DNA from: Chara braunii
Lineage: Eukaryota > Streptophyta > Charophyceae > Charales > Characeae
Direction: 5' to 3'
DNA length: 40,102 nucleotides
Assembly: GCA_003427395.1 (NCBI GenBank)
Contig: BFEA01000183.1
Location: 1,314,342 to 1,354,443 of the forward strand
This document shows positions 39,826-40,102 of the stretch, piece by piece. The translations under genes were made by a program, and so were the position numbers. The notes under the pieces are model-generated. The model made no database searches. It had not been told where the DNA came from and saw only the letters and a list, made by a program, of their open reading frames with translations. The stretch's first letter is position 1. Each line of letters opens with the position of its first letter.

Positions 39826-39893
<68 letters not shown>
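39826..39893. repeat. (CT)n microsatellite
   Basis: This is an uninterrupted run of 34 CT dinucleotides. Ser-Leu reading frames over it are artefacts. Confidence 0.99.
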
Positions 39894-39896
<3 letters not shown>

Positions 39897-40059
39897 GTAA
39901 TCGCCTACTTTGTGTCACAAACGAAGTTTGAAAGGGCAAAAGAAACAATAATGGGCAATGAAAAAAAGGCCGTAGTTCGAAAAGGCAGTCATAACATTAC
40001 AAGACCGTAACATCAGGCCCCACGTTTGAAAAGGCAGAAATATCGTTTTTCGTGGCCGC

Positions 40060-40087
40060 TTTTTTTTTTTTTTTTTTTTTTTTTTTT
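40060..40087. repeat. Poly(T) tract at the window end
   Basis: This run of 28 T is followed by CTCGCGCC. It may be the tail of a minus-strand retroposon lying beyond the window. Confidence 0.95.
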
Positions 40088-40102
40088 CTCGCGCCGTGCC
40101 GC

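Noticed and set aside
39560-39931. Frames with Leu-Ser repeats
   Set aside because: They are generated by the (CT)n microsatellite.

Overview
The window is eukaryotic nuclear DNA made almost entirely of degraded transposable elements, satellites and microsatellites. No intact gene could be recognised. A broken Ty3-type polyprotein at 28.2-31.4 kb resembles, from memory, the retroelements of streptophyte green algae such as Chara, and a reverse transcriptase at 6.7-8.7 kb resembles Penelope-like enzymes of the green lineage. A charophyte-like alga is therefore my best guess. It is an inference, not something the sequence proves.

Layout. 1-1.0 kb: an eleven-unit satellite of exact 91-bp period with a two-unit higher-order stretch, running into a purine microsatellite. 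1.15-5.1 kb: pyrimidine-rich non-coding DNA built of diverged long repeats of about 1.45 kb that share a perfect hairpin, plus a 161-bp repeat and a 26-bp minisatellite. 5.18-14.14 kb: a head-to-tail array on the minus strand of three pieces of one retroelement. The most complete piece has a CCHC zinc-knuckle ORF (10.35-9.5 kb), then a reverse transcriptase with recognisable motifs A, B and C (8.67-6.7 kb), then a 1.5-kb 3' region. The second copy has an internal deletion and has lost a catalytic Asp; the third is only a 3' fragment. This is the most interesting part of the window.

14.8-15.2, 24.1-25.05 and 33.7-33.9 kb: members of a foldback/MITE-like family whose ends read TTAAACCACCAGTAC. 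19.98-22.31 and 26.09-28.16 kb: two 5'-truncated copies of one LINE (ORF2 C-terminus with a zf-RVT-like region). The first has an A18 tail and a probable 11-bp target-site duplication. The second has its 5' end inverted, as expected from twin priming. Three copies of a poly(A)-tailed SINE-like repeat lie at 21.7, 22.96 and 36.8 kb, and a tRNA-like pol III promoter (A and B boxes) lies on the minus strand at 38.8 kb.

28.16-31.39 kb: the Ty3-type element, starting in mid-gag directly after the second LINE's tail. It is interrupted by a GC-rich block and a 209-base assembly gap, and its domains are out of order (RT start, then integrase tail, then RNase H, then integrase core), with catalytic residues of the integrase replaced. 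From 31.4 kb to the end the DNA is mostly unrecognised, with many simple repeats, several short tandem repeats and a few weak candidate host exons. Nothing here looks like a set of cooperating host genes; the history is one of repeated retroelement insertion, truncation and recombination.
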